A DNA stretch of 64,000 bases from Streblospio benedicti. Its lineage: Eukaryota; Annelida; Polychaeta; Spionida; Spionidae. Where the stretch lies: positions 17,040,766 through 17,104,765 of the forward strand of contig CM032660.1 in assembly GCA_019095985.1 (NCBI GenBank), read 5' to 3'. The translations under genes were made by a program, and so were the position numbers. Under the pieces are notes generated by a model. It was not told the DNA's origin and ran no database searches. It saw nothing but the letters and a program-made list of their open reading frames with translations. Shown here one piece after another: positions 12,791-24,454 of the stretch; positions within the stretch are counted from its first letter, which is position 1, and every line of letters begins with the position of its first letter.

Positions 12791-12908
12791 TCTACAACGT
12801 CGCACAAACTGAAAATCAATCACCTGTAATGTCACTATTGAAACAACAGCAAAATGTCTACAAAGGCAGGTAAAACACATGGTTCTGAGAAAGGATAACT
12901 TTTGATAA

Positions 12909-14097
12909 TGTCAAAACCGGAACCTACAAGTAACCTCCATTCAAAGAGATAATTCATAGTTAACAATAAGTACTAATGGCAACCTTTATGGCAATATTTT
13001 AATACATTCTGATGATATTAACAGTAACATGTACTTACAAACAATAATTAAAGTAAAAAATAAATAAATATAAAAATAAGAGACGATTCTCAGAGCAATG
13101 GCATGAAATGCTAGCGACGGAGACTGCTAACCATTTGTTTTTAAATTTGTGCAATAATGTATGTAAGGTCGTAGTCAGGAATTGTTATTGCGGAGCCCAC
13201 AAAAGTGACTTGAAGAGTTTGGGGGTTGCTTTATATCCCAAGCAGGTTCATAGCAGGGACAAGGAGAATGACAAAGGGGCAAACACTACAGAATCTGTTT
13301 CATTTTAAAATAGAGTGGTTGCATGTCCTTCTGACTATGGCTTTGCACACAAGTAAGTTAGAATTACATAATGGTGTATCTGTAGTTTTCAGCAACCCTG
13401 AGTGCATACCACTCAGGAGTGGTATTATACTCAAGAGTTGTCACAATTGAATAGATTTTGACCATTAATAACAACTTGACACTACTGTGATAACTTCTGA
13501 AGAAGTAGCAACCTGTTAAGTTGTTAGTTCAATGTCCAATAATTATACATTTACATTAATCTGGACCTGAAATCAATGCAATAGTGAGGTACTAGGTGCT
13601 ACAGTTTTTACAACAATAATTTCCATCACAATACGCTACAAATCCTACTATAAGTCTCATAATAATCATCATTATATTACATGTACTAGAAAGTTGCAAC
13701 AGTAGAACAGCATCACCATGATTGTTTTCTACAGTTTATTTTTCTTCTGTCAAACAACTTAATTCTGTTGAGATCTATAGAAAATCTCTAACATTTCATG
13801 TCTAAATTAATTCGTTTCTAAATACATATTACATAATTATTCTAAAAAATATCTACACTCATTATTCAAATCACAGACGACTACCTACATGCATACCATA
13901 CAGTCCCTTACATACTGACTACCATTAAAATTGAATACTTTGCATGCATTTCAGATCAGTTTTTGTTTGGCATTAAAGAATCAATATTTAGACATAATAA
14001 ATATATATATATAATATTTATACGTTTTGGCTAACTGCAATATATTTTTTATCCATTTCTTTAATGAGTAAAAAAGTCACTATAACAACATCAATAA
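12909..14097. other. Intergenic; AIP 3' UTR side
   Basis: AT-rich sequence downstream of the AIP stop. No gene was recognised. The part nearest 14097 is probably AIP 3' UTR. Confidence 0.45.
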
Positions 14098-16657
14098 CTA
14101 ACTGAACAGTTTCCCCTTTAATTTTGCTTTATCCTCCTCCTCCTTTTTCTTTTCCATTTCCATCAAACTGTGCAGTTCCTTGTTAACCTGTCCTTTTAAT
14201 GATTGATCAAGCTCTAAAACTCTATTGAAGTCTTTCTTTGCTTCTTCTGGGTTCCATGCCCCAATGTGCGCTTTGGCTCTTCGATACAAGGCTTTGACAT
14301 TGTCTGAAAACAGCACTATACATATAACAATGATATATATTTTATTTTTATATATATATTTTTTGTAATATCTTGTTAAGTATATGTGACCTTATGATTA
14401 TTTGATCTACAACTTTTTCATGTGTGTGTGTGTGTGTGTGCGAGTGCGTGTGCGTGTGTGTGTATGGCGAAGGCTCAAGTTGCATTTTGCCATGCCAAAT
14501 TCTTATTAAATTTTGAAATAAAATATGTTTAAACCAAGTTTGTCTTGACTACGAACATTGTAACAGCTTACATAGTTTTGGTATTTTAGTTGATTTTATC
14601 AAATTTAATGATTACATGAATCGCAGCATCTCAAGAATGACATATTTCATAATATACATTACACAGCCATCTTCTTCCCATGGGTTTTTAGATTGACAAA
14701 AAGTCTATGAATTTAGAAACTGTTGTATTACAGAAGAATTTCAACGGTACAAATATTAATAAGATAGTTGTCATTTTCAATCTTTTGTACATTTTACTCT
14801 CTATAGAGTTCATTAAAATTCTAAAAAGAATATGCTATTATTAAGTGTACCTGGTTCTTTGTTCAGTACTTCAGTAGTATGTTCTATTACAGGATAATAA
14901 TCATTCATGAAGAGCAAGCATTGAGAATAATTCAACAACAAAGGAACTTTCTTCATATCAATGTCGATGTATTCTGGTTCACCTGGCTTTTCCCTAAAAC
15001 ATGAATAGTACATCAATTAATCTTCAACTTGCCAATTATGAAATTTAAACAAATCCCACTTTGTACAGATGGCACCACTAGAAATGAACTCTTGACCTTT
15101 CGTTCCATGGACACCCAAACCCCAATATTTTTGCTTGTTCACTAAAAAAAACTAGAAAAAAAGTGTTCAAAGAACACTGCGTCGCTAGAACGATGTTGAC
15201 TTATGGGCAATTAAGATATATACTGAAATGATGTATACTTTACAATCAAGAAATTTATGAATTTGAGAAGAAAACATCAGAATGAATCAGATTCAATATG
15301 ATCCAGCAAAAAGATATTTGTGTTGTCATACACTAGTACTATTTGAATAACAGATAATAATCAATATCAGTTTCAAACCCAATAATCAATATTTGCTGCT
15401 TGGTTGGAATATTGATTTTTCTTGCTGGCTTAAGTGTATTGAATATCAGCAAAACAAATTTCATAAATGGGCTTCTAGAAAGCACAATTTAATTGGCAGA
15501 GTGTCCAAAATCGAATCACTTTTGTGTCCCCTCATACCTCATAGTCGTGTAAAGTTTGAACGAAATCGGTGCAGCGGTTAAAGGTCTAGCTTGTCCGGAG
15601 ACATACATACATAGTTACACAGTTAGTTAGTTAGTTACAAACGAACGAAACACAATGCTTGCTTCAGCAGCTGAGCTGAAACGACGTAAAAAATGGTTTG
15701 CATAGACGGGCTCATTAAATGAGCTTTGAACAGGTAATTGAACAGTGAATACCAACACTGACAATGTTCAACAAACTAGCGCAAAAATGAAAAAAATCAT
15801 GGTTTGTACTGATGAAATATTACCTTAGAAGCAACTGTTCCAGTAAACCTATTGCTTTTGCATAAATATCTGATGCTTCCTTATATTTTTTCTCTTTAAA
15901 CAACGCATTGCCTTCATCTTTTAACTTTGGTACAGACTCCAATTTTTCTTCAACACTCATAGCCCACGTATCTTTGTTGTATTGTCCTGGAACCTCAACT
16001 TTAAGCACCTCTGTAGAAAAAACAGCATTTTTTGATCACAGGAAGCAATCAAAATACTGTCCACATTTCTTTTGTCTCAGATTAATGTCAAATAAATCAC
16101 ATTTACCAAAAATATAATTGCATACTAAAACAATAAAGTATATTGTATATGCTTACCAAATATAAATTCAAGCTTTTCAGGTTTTTTCAGTAGCTTGTCG
16201 AGATCTGGATATCCTAACCCATGTTCCTTCAAAGACATGCCACACTGATGTGTGTGCACATGACCAACTTTCTTGGTGCGTATATCACGTAAACTTTTCA
16301 TCACCATGGGGTACATAGCACCAACCTAAAAAAAAATCCGTTAATACACTATAGATCAGCAGTAAAGGAAATAATTATAGAACCAAGTTAGAATGTCTTC
16401 ACAATTAGTACTAAAAAAATCTAAAATTGATTATGTAAACATAATTCATGAAAATATACAAACTTTATTACCAGAGGTTCCACTGTGAATGAAGCAACTT
16501 CCCCTTCTCTTGTGGTTTTTAAACATGACTCCCAGATTTCAAGTTTAAACTTTTTGCCCACAACAAGTTCCATTGGTTTTCCATCACAATCTTTTTTACT
16601 TTCATCTAAGACAGTCTTATCATCATCACACAATCGTGTTGTGTAATGAAATGTGAT
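14098..16657 (-). CDS. AIP: AH receptor-interacting protein (AIP), lacks first exon
   Basis: Exons 16657-16472, 16325-16157, 16010-15824, 14993-14851 and 14303-14098 join in phase to 296 residues. Human AIP has 330, so about 33 N-terminal residues are missing. The FKBP-like PPIase domain starts at ITFHYTTRLCDDDKTVLDES (human [20 protein letters not shown]) with GKPMELVVGKKFKLEIWESC. TPR-type helices follow (VPKLKDEGNALFKEKKYKEA; LLLNYSQCLLFMNDYYPVIE; NVKALYRRAKAHIGAWNPEE) and a charged C-terminus ending KAKLKGKLFS. The protein is a cytoplasmic HSP90 co-chaperone. No first exon was found between 16658 and the N gap at 17317, so it is probably in the gap. The first visible exon is in phase 0 and preceded by TTTTGCAG. 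Confidence 0.92.
14421..14463. repeat. (GT)n microsatellite
   Basis: Imperfect GT run with GCGAGTGCG interruptions in the last AIP intron. Confidence 0.9.
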
Positions 16658-17316
16658 CTGCAAAATTAGAACTGCTAAATAAATCTTCAACAATTAACCC
16701 TCTGATTGTCATAATTATTAAGTAATCGTTTCAAGAAACTGAAATGCTCCCATGACATGGAGGTGGGTTAAACAACTATGCCCCAGATAACTTTTTCAAC
16801 AATACTAGTCTACAGGTCTAGTATTGCAAAAAAGTTAATAGTCTTCCAAAAAGGCTACTTGTCCTATATTTTATTTTATTACGGCCTTCAAAAAAGTTGG
16901 TAGTCTGGAGGACAAAAAAGCTAAAATTCTTTCTCGTCCTGTGTAAGTCGTGCCAGGATTTTGAAAGAGGTGTTTTAAAGAAATTATTACACATATATAC
17001 TCTAATTGATTATGGGTTAGATATTCCCCACATTGTTGAGAGTTAGTAGGTAACAAATCTATTTTTGATTTTGAACATCAGATTTAGATCCATAGGGAGT
17101 GTTTATAGACATATTTATAAATGTGTGCATATCAATCAATCAACATTCATTATGTAATATATTATAATAAGCACAATGAGAAGTTGATCAGTTGAGTGAA
17201 GCATTAACATAGCAATCTCTAAATAAACCCACGGTACTTTCAGTACTTTCATAAAATCCCACTGCTTATAAATGATAGCATTCACCTAGCATTAATAGTT
17301 ACTTGTTAGCTCATAT

Positions 17317-17416
17317 NNNNNNNNNNNNNNNNNNNNNNNNNNNNNNNNNNNNNNNNNNNNNNNNNNNNNNNNNNNNNNNNNNNNNNNNNNNNNNNNNNNN
17401 NNNNNNNNNNNNNNNN
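17317..17416. other. Assembly gap of 100 N
   Basis: Exactly 100 N, which is the usual placeholder for a gap of unknown size. It lies between the 5'-truncated AIP and the 3'-truncated CDIPT. Confidence 0.99.
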
Positions 17417-18258
17417 TAATAATAATAATAATAATAATAATAATAAGCTTTATTTATATAGCGCAGTTAACCTACATAAATAGAATATATGCAATATAGC
17501 TCAAAGCGCTTCACATAAACTAGTTAAAATACACAATAAAATACAAATACATTTACATGGTCCTGAAATATCCAAATTTTCTAGAAATAAGTTGACTCAT
17601 TAATGAATATCTCTGCTTAGATTAGGGATGACATTTAATTTGCAATTATTTACAGTTCATACCCAAAAGTAATATCCGGTACCTAGTCAAATGCACTGTG
17701 AAATAAATGTGTTTTTAGTTGAGATTTAAAACTGTTCAACTCAGAAAGTTCTCTTAGGTGAATCGGAAGTGCATTCCACAAATGTGGAGCAGCCCACGCA
17801 AATGCCCTTTCACCAGTCTTTGATTGGATACGTGGCACAGAGAGAAGGTGCTGATCTGCTGATCTGAGGCGACGTGGGCACATATGGTGTGATGAGGTCC
17901 CTTAAGTATCCTGGGGCTTGTCCATGGAGAGCCTTAAAAGTCAATAGTAGGATTTTGTATTTAATCCTGCTTTTCACAGGGAGCCAATGCAGCTCTTTTA
18001 GCACCGGTGTAATGTGCTGTCTTTTCTGGCATCCAGTAAGAATTCTTGCCGCAACGTTTTGAATTTTTGTAGTTTTTGAACTAGTCCTTCAGGTAAGCCA
18101 ATTAATAAACTGTTTAGATAGTCTATTTTTGAAGTCAAAAAGGAATGAATGAGTGTTTGTGCTGCATTTTGAGTTAGGTTTTTTCTAATTTTGCCAATGT
18201 TTCTAAGATGATAATAGCATGATTTTGTGACTGAGGCTATGTGATCTTTCATGGACAG
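17417..18258 (-). mobile_element. LINE 3' end, L2/CR1-like, with (TTA)n tail
   Basis: Minus-strand pieces include HIASVTKSCYYHLRNIGKIR, LKELHWLPVKSRIKYKILLL, FKALHGQAPGYLRDLI and RAFAWAAPHLWNALPIHLRE. These are the typical C-terminal ORF2 blocks of L2/Rex-type LINEs, split over several frames. The element ends in an AATAAAGC hexamer-like end and a (TTA)n simple repeat (17417-17446 on plus), as is usual for the clade. It is 5' truncated and abuts the N gap. Confidence 0.85.
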
Positions 18259-18832
18259 ATGATATATTTATATGTGTGCCCGGGTATGCCTGTTTGAACT
18301 ATTAGCAAGCTGCTACAAGCCACAGGCAAAAATTAGTGGGCAAGGGTAATACTTTATAAAAAAACATGTGTGGCAGATGTGGGCATATTTGATTTTGCTT
18401 TGAGGTGAATACTTCTGTATAACTCCAGGATAATATACAGAAATGTATTTGCACATCAAACCAAAATGACTGACAGACCAATAATATATTGACATTGTGA
18501 TGTTGAAGAGACATTCAGAGTACGAGTCTTTAACTCAGCAATTATTGATCCATAGAAGATGAGACTATATTTGATTTTGTTCATGAGAAACGCGAATCGA
18601 GTTTGATGTCAAAAGGATTTATATTTTAAGCTTCTCTCTATCTCACATCTTTTTAGCAAACATATTTCTACCACCATAGACATAGCAGAAGACAGGTTTT
18701 TATAACCCTAAGCTTCCATTTGATTATATCAAGTGGTCCTGGTGGGACTCCAACTCACGATCCTAAGGTTGTGAGACCAGAATGATACGATCATTATTTA
18801 ATAATTGATTATTTTAGATAGAAACAAATTAC

Positions 18833-19640
18833 CCAAGCTCCAAAGGCAGAACACTGATTGAGCTTCCTGGCTGTGTAGCCATCAATGCCTGAAGTAATAA
18901 AATTTCATACAAATATTAACAAACATAGGGAAAGGTACCATGTACTTTTGACGTTAATGTAAAAAAACTGCAAATTGTGACTTTAATGTAATGTGTGAGA
19001 ACTAAATAATGGCAGAAAACTACACAAGATTAAAGAACTCCTCAATAAATACTCTGAGGTAGATATCAATGTTTAGGTTTGATAATACTCACAATCAAGA
19101 CTAGCTGAAAGTGAGTACAGGGAAATACACAGAAAAGGGTTGCTATGGAAGCACCACCATGATATCCCTAGCAACGCAAGACGAATATATCCTGAAAAAA
19201 ACGAAAAAAAGCCATGCCATTATAAAGTCTTCCAGTTTTGCTATTGCTCAAACATTTAAGCCTGATATCTAAATTTAGTGAATAATTGCAATTTCAGATA
19301 GGCTTACAATTTTTCATTTGAATAGACATGACACAGAATACTTGATACCTTTCAATGAACAAAATGTTTTAGAATTATGTGAATATTCTTCGATAAATAC
19401 TCATATATCTGGACTATTTCAACAATTGTTAATTGTCACAGCGATGTCAGGGATTAGGAGACCTCATGACAAATGAGAGTTGTTAAAAAAGTTGAAAGGT
19501 TCACGTTTGTTTAAATTCTTTTGTTCACTGAAAAGAGTACATTATTCTTCAAAACTGATGATTATACAACATATAAAGCGCAATAAAATATTTGTCTCAC
19601 CTATGATATTTGGAATGTATAGAAGAATTTCATAGCCCAT
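18833..19640 (-). CDS. CDIPT: Phosphatidylinositol synthase (CDIPT), first three exons only
   Basis: Exons 19640-19601, 19191-19093 and 18888-18833 join in phase. Exon 1 gives MGYEILLYIPNIIG, matching the human start (ENIFLFVPNLIGYARI). Exon 2 is a transmembrane segment (YIRLALLGISWWCFHSNPFL) ending SASLD. Exon 3 completes most of the CDP-alcohol phosphatidyltransferase signature D-x2-D-G-x2-A-R-x8-G as DCIDGYTARKLNQCSAFGAW. The closing LD-x3-D should open the next exon. The enzyme joins CDP-diacylglycerol and myo-inositol in the ER membrane. Only 65 codons of a protein of about 213 residues are present. No downstream exon was found before the N gap, so the rest is probably hidden there or lost. 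Confidence 0.85.
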
Positions 19641-20404
19641 GGTTGTTGGAATTAAATTATCTAATTATAGATTGTTTTCTTTTCTTGCTGTACAGGATTC
19701 AGTGTGGTCTACATTTCTCACAAGACAATGTAATATCTGATGCTGAATATGAAAAATATTAAATATGCAATTAAGTGATATCGTCTGTATTTTTTGCCAA
19801 ACTATATATGATGCAATTTGACAGAATATATCACAGTGGTCTAAAATAAAACACTCACATAAACACAGTGATAAAGATTACATAACTAGATGTAACAGAT
19901 TACATAAATACACCTAAATATTTTCACCTGTATATCCTTTTAAAGCGATTGTCACTCAGTTTTCAGTGAATGAATAGCTTTACTTTTGAAGATTTTGTAT
20001 TGTTCAATATGCATATGCGCGTCAAGTATATCCCGTAAGGATTAAATTTGCAAATAGTATATAGTTACATATTGAATTTTAGGCTTACTGGTTTGATTTC
20101 CTCATTGTACATAGACTCATAGAGGGTAAATTCATAATGTCATCAGCTACAGTACCATGTTTAGCCATCGCTTACAACGATGCATATGTTCCCCTTTGTG
20201 TAGGAAAAACAAACTTCATTCTGAATCTGAGTATTTTGACGGCGAAAACATTATATATGATGGCTCTATCGCCCAAACAGGTTGTGTTGTGCGCAAAGAG
20301 GACAGAAGATAGTGTTAGTAAGAGTGGGGTAGGGCCGATAGTAAGAAGAAGTCAAAGATAAAAACAGTTGTTAGTAGTGCAGGTTAAAAACAAGAATGAA
20401 ATTA
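19641..20404. other. CDIPT upstream region, no other gene seen
   Basis: AT-rich sequence that should include the CDIPT 5' UTR and promoter on its right side. No clear TATA box or coding stretch was recognised. Confidence 0.4.
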
Positions 20405-21994
20405 AAGATTTAGAAGTGGGCGTGGGCTAGGTGGCTTTTAAAAGCTTCCAGTGTAGGAGCGCTGACCACCTCTGCTGGCAGGTTATTCCATAGGATAACT
20501 GAGCTAGGAAAGAATGAGTGTCTATAATATTCTGTTACTGTTGGAATTTCAAAGTATGTTAAACTGTGGGTCCTTCTTGTTCTTGTTGATGCTGGATGAA
20601 TGTGTTGGGGCATTTGTATGTTTACGAGATGGTGATGAATTTTATAAAACATGCATAGTTTCATCTTCTTCCTCCTTGACTCCAGGTCTTCTCATCCTAG
20701 CTCCTCCAGCATGGCTGTTGGGCTGCTGGTGTTGTGAAATCTGTTGGTGACATATCGGGCTGCCCTCCTCTGTACTTGTTGGAGTTTGTTGATGTCATCC
20801 CGTGTATATGGATCCCACACTGTTGCTGAATATTCTAAGATTGGGCGGACAAGTGTATTGTAAGCTCTTGTTTTCAACAGGGCATTGTGTGTTTTAACGT
20901 TCTTCCTTATCATGCCCAGGATTTTATTAAATTTTGTGACTGTTTTGTTGACATGGTCACACCATTTAAGGTCCTTGCGGATTGTGACTCCTAGATAAGT
21001 AGAGCTTGCCGTGTTTTCCAGTTTTGTTCCTTTGAGAGTGTACTCCCGCTGTATTGGATTTCTCTTTCTAGTGACATGCATGCTAAAACATTTAGAGGGG
21101 TTGAAGTCCATAACCCAATCCTTTTCCCATTTTTCTAGGGCCATTAGGTCCTCTTGCAGAGCACTCACATCTTCTATGGTGTTAATTTTCCTGTATACAA
21201 CACAGTCGTCAGCGAATAGTCTGACTGGACTTTTCACATATTCTGGTAGGTCATTAATGTATAGTAAAAATAATAGGGGACCTAGCACTGTACCTTGTGG
21301 AACTCCCGATTTCACTAGTTCCTCAACGGAATAATTGCCATCAATGACAACTCTTTGAGTTCCTAAGCATAAAAATGTTGTAATCCATTTGTGGACCTTA
21401 TTATTGATACCAAAACCTTGTAGTTTATAGAGGAGGCGTTTATGGCTAACTTTATCAAAAGCTTTCGTGAAATCCATGATTATAAGGTCAGTTTGACCAC
21501 CGCCTTGCATCCCACAAATTAGATCCTCTATAAATTGAATTAGTTGGTTTTCGCATGAAAGCTTGTTCCGGAATCCTTGTTGTTGACAGGCTAGGGCACT
21601 ATATGAATCAAGGTGAGTTAGCATGTTTTTAACTACTATGCGTTCGAGGAGTTTGCATAGAATACATGTGAGGCTAACTGGGCGATAATTGCTAGCTTTG
21701 AACCTCTCCCCTTTCTTAAAGACCGGGGCTATGTTTGCTTGCAACCATGGTGCAGGAAGGGTACCAGTGTCGAGGCTTTTCTGAAAGATCCACTGAATAG
21801 CTGGTGCAATCTCATTTGCTAACTCCTTCAGGATATGTGGTGGCATCTTATCCGGCCCGACGCTTTGGAAGGATTTAGTTGGGACAGGAGTTTTCTCACT
21901 CCTTCTACAGTAATACTAATATCCGGCATGTCAGGTAATATTCTCTTCGGTAATGGTAAGTTTTCTTGGTTGTTATTTTCATCTATTGTGAAGG
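20405..21994 (-). mobile_element. Jockey/CR1-like LINE, reverse transcriptase portion
   Basis: A 384-residue open frame (21846-20692) carries RT blocks in order: LQANIAPVFKKGERFKASNY, RPVSLTCILCKLLERIV, QQGFRNKLSCENQLIQFIED, DLIIMDFTKAFDKVSHKRLL, SGVPQGTVLGPLLFLLYIND, RLFADDCVVY (catalytic FADD) and TYLGVTIRKDLKWCDHV. The frame continues to WDPYTRDDINKLQQVQRRAA. Upstream, KLLSQLNPSKASG is in another frame, so there is a frameshift near 21855. The C-terminal piece (20664-20410, SSVILWNNLPAEVVSAPTLE) is also out of frame. It is 5' truncated at 21994, exactly where a TIR begins, and is not autonomous. Confidence 0.9.
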
Positions 21995-23462
21995 GGGAAG
22001 CCTAGAACATTTTTTTACTTTTCTAATTTTTAGTTGATATAGATGATTTTTATAAACATTGGTGTAACATGATTTAAGATTTTTTCTCAATTTTTTCAGA
22101 AGTGATTTTTTTAAATGTTTTTAAAAGGCATTTTTTTGTGAAATAATATCCACATCTTTAGGTACATATACTGAACCAGTGATGGTGTGTCATTACATGT
22201 AGATAGAAACATATCTCTTGTATAGAGTACATATTTCTTTAAATCGCCCCAGCCTTAGAATTTTTAAATATATCCTTTTAATGCAGAAATAGTAATTTCA
22301 AATATGATTCCAGCTTTTATGACAGATATTACGAAATGGCCTTTCCACAGCTCATTAGTAGTTCATTATGTGTGTGAATATTCATGAAGGAGATTACTGA
22401 CTACTTTTGGCTCCAGAAAACATCACATCACATTGATCAAAGAATATAACAAAATTATATCCATCATGAAAAGTTGATTCAAGGAACAAGCACATATCTT
22501 TAACTTTATTTAGTATGTAAAGAGCAATACAAAAATTGGAGGATGATAATTACCAAACCCAAACAGATCATCTGACAAACCAATATGTGATACTGTGAAA
22601 TGTTGGTATCCTCACATTAGACTTTATTTATGCCTCACTGCACTCTTGGAATACAGTCATACCCTATTGAAAGGGATTATGAAAGTATGAGTAGTATAAG
22701 GAAATACAGTAGAACCTTTGCTTTGTGGAGACCTTTGCAAAAAGTGAAAATCGTCCATCTAAGGCAGATGTCCTGAACAGAGAGGTTCTCAATATGACAC
22801 TGAAGTAATTGGAGAAGAGAAATGTGTCCATACAATATGGGTCTCCTAAATATAGAGGTGCCTACATAGACAGGTTTCACTGCACATCGGAACTCATTTC
22901 AACAGTATTATTGCGTATTAATTTCATGATTTGTAGATTTCAAGAAATTGCATAGATAGTTTTCTGTTGAATTAACATTCTATAAAAAGAAGTGGTAGAT
23001 ACAGTTATAATCCAATCAATGGAATAAGCATCTTTGTTGAGTCAACTCTTTAAAAATGGATTGACAACATTGGATTATACCATAAACTTGGTAAAATCTT
23101 GTACCTGTTGTAATAATGTTCATGACAGAAGAAAACACATTCTCAAATATTGATGTTAGAATATTTTCATCAATTGCTTGAATACAAGGCCACAAAATGA
23201 AAAAAGAAGACTGGAGCGATGTTGATAAATAATATAAGATAGAACCACAGGATTTACAGACGTGACATGTGGCTGATTGTTTTTATTTATGTACCTAAAG
23301 ATATGCTTATATTTCTGAACATTTTTGTATTTAAAAAATATTTTTAATTTTTTTTTGAAAAAAATAGGTTATGTGGTGGGGCTATTTTTTGTAAATGAAT
23401 GAAGTAAAAATCATGATTATGAGAATTTTTTCCCCAATTGACGAAAATGTACTAGGCTTCCC
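21995..23462. mobile_element. Candidate 1.47-kb TIR element, non-coding
   Basis: The ends match as inverted repeats GGGAAGCCTAG(A/T)ACATTTT (about 19 bp, one mismatch). The interior is AT-rich and lacks an open transposase frame. A separate MITE (22707-22882) sits inside. No target duplication is clear, so the boundary is tentative. Confidence 0.45.
22707..22882. mobile_element. CAGTAGAACC-family MITE
   Basis: Begins CAGTAGAACCTTTG after TA at 22705-22706 and ends CAGGTTTCACTG. The arms read as eroded inverted repeats of GAACCTCT-GAGACC type sequence shared with the copies near 23.5 and 28.5 kb. Confidence 0.6.
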
Positions 23463-23527
23463 TATTTAAAAAATATTATGTATACCTTGAGCCTGGGACC
23501 TTGAGAGGAAGTAATAGACAAAATATA

Positions 23528-23707
23528 CAGTAGGACATCTCTATTTAGACCACCCATGGGACTGGCCTAAAATGGTCTCTCAATTGGGAGGTGGTCTCTA
23601 TTCAGAGGCTCATTTTGGTCGCTTTATGAAGGTTTGTGATCGTTAAAAGTGGTCTTATTATAGAGGTAGTCTCAATAGAGAGGTGGTCTTATTTGGAGGT
23701 TCTACTG
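23528..23707. mobile_element. CAGTAGAACC-family MITE, well preserved
   Basis: A 180-bp element with TA at both sides (23526-23527, 23708-23709). Ends are CAGTAGGACATCTCTATTTA and GAGGTTCTACTG. A TA duplication and CAGT termini fit the Tc1/mariner (pogo/Tigger-like) superfamily; the superfamily is inferred. Confidence 0.75.
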
Positions 23708-24454
23708 TAAATAAAACATAAAATTTTGAGTGTCAAAGATTATTAAAGAGAAGTGAGAAAATGTAATTGATGAAGATATCTGTAATAAGTGAAAAGTGTC
23801 CACATAAGACAAATGCTCGCCTTAAAAGAGAGGCTCACTTTAGATATGGACAGGGTCTAATCCCGTAGAAATGAAAAAGTATCCACATAAGGTAAGCAAA
23901 AGGGGCATGCCCACACGCATAGGTTCCATGTAGCAAGTTACCCGCCACTTTTTGTTACTTTATGGTTAAATATCAATTTATAAAATACTTTCTGTGACTG
24001 CTTATATTTGATTTGATTCCATATATTCTGTCACAAATTCCAGTCACAAGACATCATCATCTATTAACGCCTCCCCCCCCACTCCACCCCCACCCCCACC
24101 CCCCCAAAAAAAAACAAAAAAACAAAAAACAAAAAACACCCTCTCAATTCTTTTATTTTTTGTGTGTGCTACACTCTGAGTAGCAGAGTCGTAACATATC
24201 ATAGGTCAATTTGCTGTTGCTTGACATCTGATAATCAGATCGATCTAGAGTGGTCGCTAGTGCGCGCTCGTGTTATTCTGTAGTTCATGCTAGGACTAAT
24301 AATTTTAATCCAAAGTTCATATGAAGGCCTAGTCTTTATAAATACCAGTAGTTATATAAGCCTAGTAGAGCACTCATTTCACTTGTATTTTTGCTTATAT
24401 GTTTTATTTCATTTCAAGAGTTTCATCAATAAAATAATAATAAGCATAGGACAC
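23708..24454. other. Intergenic, no gene seen
   Basis: Contains a C-rich/A-rich low-complexity stretch near 24068-24130. The right part probably holds the 3' UTR of the minus-strand methyltransferase. Confidence 0.45.

Larger units (their letters stand above)
10723..12908. mobile_element. 2.2-kb TIR DNA element hosting nested repeats
   Basis: The ends are inverted repeats of about 43 bp. Both begin TTATCAAAAGTTATCCTTTC and continue TCAGAA, with a TTTTACCTG block a little further in. The interior contains a GGGACC-family MITE, an internally repetitive block and a degraded GIY-YIG coding piece. No transposase was recognised and no clear target duplication is seen, so the superfamily is unknown. 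Confidence 0.6.

Noticed and set aside
15475-15660. AAGTTTGAACGAAATCGGTG-type stretch followed by ACATACATACATAG and TTAG repeats
   Set aside because: It looks like a dispersed invertebrate repeat, but there is no second copy in the window and no box A/B pair or ends to define it.
18730-18780. Possible tRNA-derived B box (minus, GGATCGTGAGTTGGAGTCCC)
   Set aside because: The B box is degenerate and no A box lies at the right distance.
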